Shown here: positions 63,007 through 64,000 of the stretch, piece by piece | Numbering within the stretch: the stretch's first letter is position 1 | How the letters are laid out: every line of letters starts with the position of its first letter | Assembly: GCA_965225625.1 (NCBI GenBank) | Contig: CBDDBH010000030.1 | Location: 62,001-126,000, forward strand | Direction of reading: 5' to 3' | Origin: CBDDBH01 sp965225625 | GTDB lineage: Bacteria > Pseudomonadota > Gammaproteobacteria > JADZEE01 | Length of the DNA stretch: 64,000 nucleotides | Position numbers and translations under genes: made by a program | The notes under the pieces: model-generated | What the model was told of the DNA's origin: nothing | What the model saw: only the letters and a program-made list of their open reading frames with translations | Databases searched by the model: none

Positions 63007-63808
63007 TTTCGAAGTCGGCATCGATCGGCAACTGTTTCTTATCGCTGGGCCGTGTGTCATCGAAAGCGAGGCATTGGTGATGGATGTGGCCGCTGAGCTC
63101 AAAGAGCTGACCAGCGAGTTGGAAATCCCTTTTATCTTCAAATCATCATTCGACAAGGCTAATAGAACTTCACACGAAAGCTTCCGTGGGCCCGGCATCG
63201 CTGAAGGTTTGAAGATCCTGCAAAAGATGAAGCATGAGTTGGGCGTGGCCGTGCTAACTGATGTGCACGAGGACACGCCGTTGGATGAAGTTGCCGAGGT
63301 TGTCGATGTATTACAAACACCGGCTTTTTTGTGTCGCCAAACAGATTTCATCCAGAACGTCGCACGCCAAGGCCTGCCGGTGAACATAAAGAAAGCTCAA
63401 TTTCTAGCTCCCTGGGACATGACGCATGTCGTCGATAAAGCACGTGCGGTGGGTAACAGCCAGATCATGGTGTGCGAACGCGGCTCGTCTTTCGGTTACA
63501 ACTATCTAGTGTCGGATATGCGCTCGCTGGTTGTTATGCGCGATACGGGGTGTCCGGTGGTGTTCGACGCAACGCATTCCGTGCAGGTTCCAGGTGGCCA
63601 GGGGCAAAGTTCTGGTGGTCAGCGTGAGTTTGTCCCGGCACTGGCGCGCGCGGCGGTGGCCGTAGGCGTGTCCGGTGTTTTCATGGAAACCCATCCTGAT
63701 CCGGACAATGCACTGAGCGATGGGCCGAATGCGTGGCCACTGGCGGACATGCGCGCATTGCTCGAATCGCTGAAGTGCATAGACGATGCCGTAAAACCTC
63801 GCTTGTAA
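62993..63808 (+). CDS. kdsA: 3-deoxy-8-phosphooctulonate synthase
   Basis: 271 residues. Motifs FLIAGPCVIESEALVMDVAA, FIFKSSFDKANRTS, LTDVHEDTPLDEVAEVVDVL, PAFLCRQTDFIQNVA, VFDATHSVQVPGGQG and METHPDPDNALSDGPN are all present. It joins phosphoenolpyruvate and arabinose-5-P for the KDO of lipopolysaccharide. It overlaps pyrG by 14 bp and is followed by eno, the standard order. Confidence 0.97.
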   Translation: MQLGNFEVGIDRQLFLIAGPCVIESEALVMDVAAELKELTSELEIPFIFKSSFDKANRTSHESFRGPGIAEGLKILQKMKHELGVAVLTDVHEDTPLDEVAEVVDVLQTPAFLCRQTDFIQNVARQGLPVNIKKAQFLAPWDMTHVVDKARAVGNSQIMVCERGSSFGYNYLVSDMRSLVVMRDTGCPVVFDATHSVQVPGGQGQSSGGQREFVPALARAAVAVGVSGVFMETHPDPDNALSDGPNAWPLADMRALLESLKCIDDAVKPRL

Positions 63809-63839
63809 TGCTGTACCGAATTCAGAAAGTGGGACACGG

Positions 63840-64000
63840 ATGACGACAATTTCGGCGATACGGGGGCGCGAAATTATCGATTCGCGAGGCAACCCGACTG
63901 TGCAAGCGGATGTTCGGACGGATACCGGGGAAGTAGGGACCGCGTCCGTGCCCTCGGGGGCTTCCACTGGCGCACGCGAAGCAATTGAATTGCGCGATGG
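63840..64000 (+). CDS. eno: Enolase, N-terminal part (gene continues beyond the window)
   Basis: The ATG at 63840 opens a frame running off the right edge (53 codons plus). It reads TTISAIRGREIIDSRGNPTV, then SVPSGASTGAREAIELRD, the highly conserved enolase N-terminus. Enolase converts 2-phosphoglycerate to phosphoenolpyruvate. The pyrG-kdsA-eno order is typical of gammaproteobacteria, and phosphoenolpyruvate is also the KdsA substrate. Confidence 0.97.
   Translation, partial: MTTISAIRGREIIDSRGNPTVQADVRTDTGEVGTASVPSGASTGAREAIELRD

Noticed and set aside
1..64000. Search for a CRISPR array or tRNA genes
   Set aside because: No regularly spaced repeats with unique spacers were seen, and the only tRNA-like 3' end is that of the tmRNA.

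Overview
The window is a stretch of a gammaproteobacterial chromosome. This rests on a conserved backbone order (smpB-ssrA, ratA-rnfH, bamE, fur, recN, nadK, hrcA-grpE-dnaK-dnaJ, dapB, carAB, greA, rlmE, ftsH, glmM; then leuB-asd-fimV-truA-accD-folC-dedD-cvpA-purF-metZ; then pyrG-kdsA-eno), on a Pseudomonas-like Fur, and on a tmRNA tag reading ANDDNCALAA. The combination of hrcA with CIRCE, dapC/dapD and metZ fits a Chromatiales/Xanthomonadales-like lineage rather than an enteric. I cannot name the species.

Positions 1-19,750 are accessory and eroded. They hold a partial SagB-type dehydrogenase gene that runs off the left edge, a MarR regulator with a cysteine cluster, a glutaredoxin-rhodanese fusion followed by a truncated selO, three decayed copies of related DDE integrase-type transposases plus an 85-bp fourth remnant, a UbiD-like decarboxylase divergent from a small protein/[2Fe-2S] ferredoxin pair, two cytochrome c genes between IS remnants, a methyltransferase, a DUF429 protein, a Ser/Thr kinase, PilZ proteins and several small unknown proteins. 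The zone next to ssrA (18.7-19.75 kb) has no convincing gene but holds a receiver-domain fragment, direct repeats, a terminator and a nested stem that may be a structured RNA. ssrA is a classic island integration site, so this junction probably marks the edge of the accessory region.

Positions 19,757-64,000 are dense housekeeping DNA: trans-translation (ssrA, smpB), envelope and iron control (bamE, fur), the heat-shock operon under a CIRCE element, lysine/diaminopimelate synthesis (dapB, dapC, dapD, asd), carbamoyl phosphate synthesis (carAB), proteolysis (ftsH), cell-wall precursors (glmM), leucine (leuB), polar landmark FimV, fatty acid and folate steps (accD, folC), purines (purF), methionine (metZ under an apparent SAM-II riboswitch), CTP synthesis (pyrG), KDO synthesis (kdsA) and the start of eno. 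Two backbone genes look broken: ratA has an in-frame amber codon near its start and recN carries about three frameshifts. Either these are true decay or they are assembly errors; read-level checking would tell.

The most unusual signals are the SAM-II riboswitch before metZ, the nested hairpin at 19,375-19,428, a 45-nt-arm palindrome covering the stop codon of the ClC channel gene, a UbiD homologue that seems to lack both catalytic glutamates, and a fresh 63-bp tandem duplication inside grpE.
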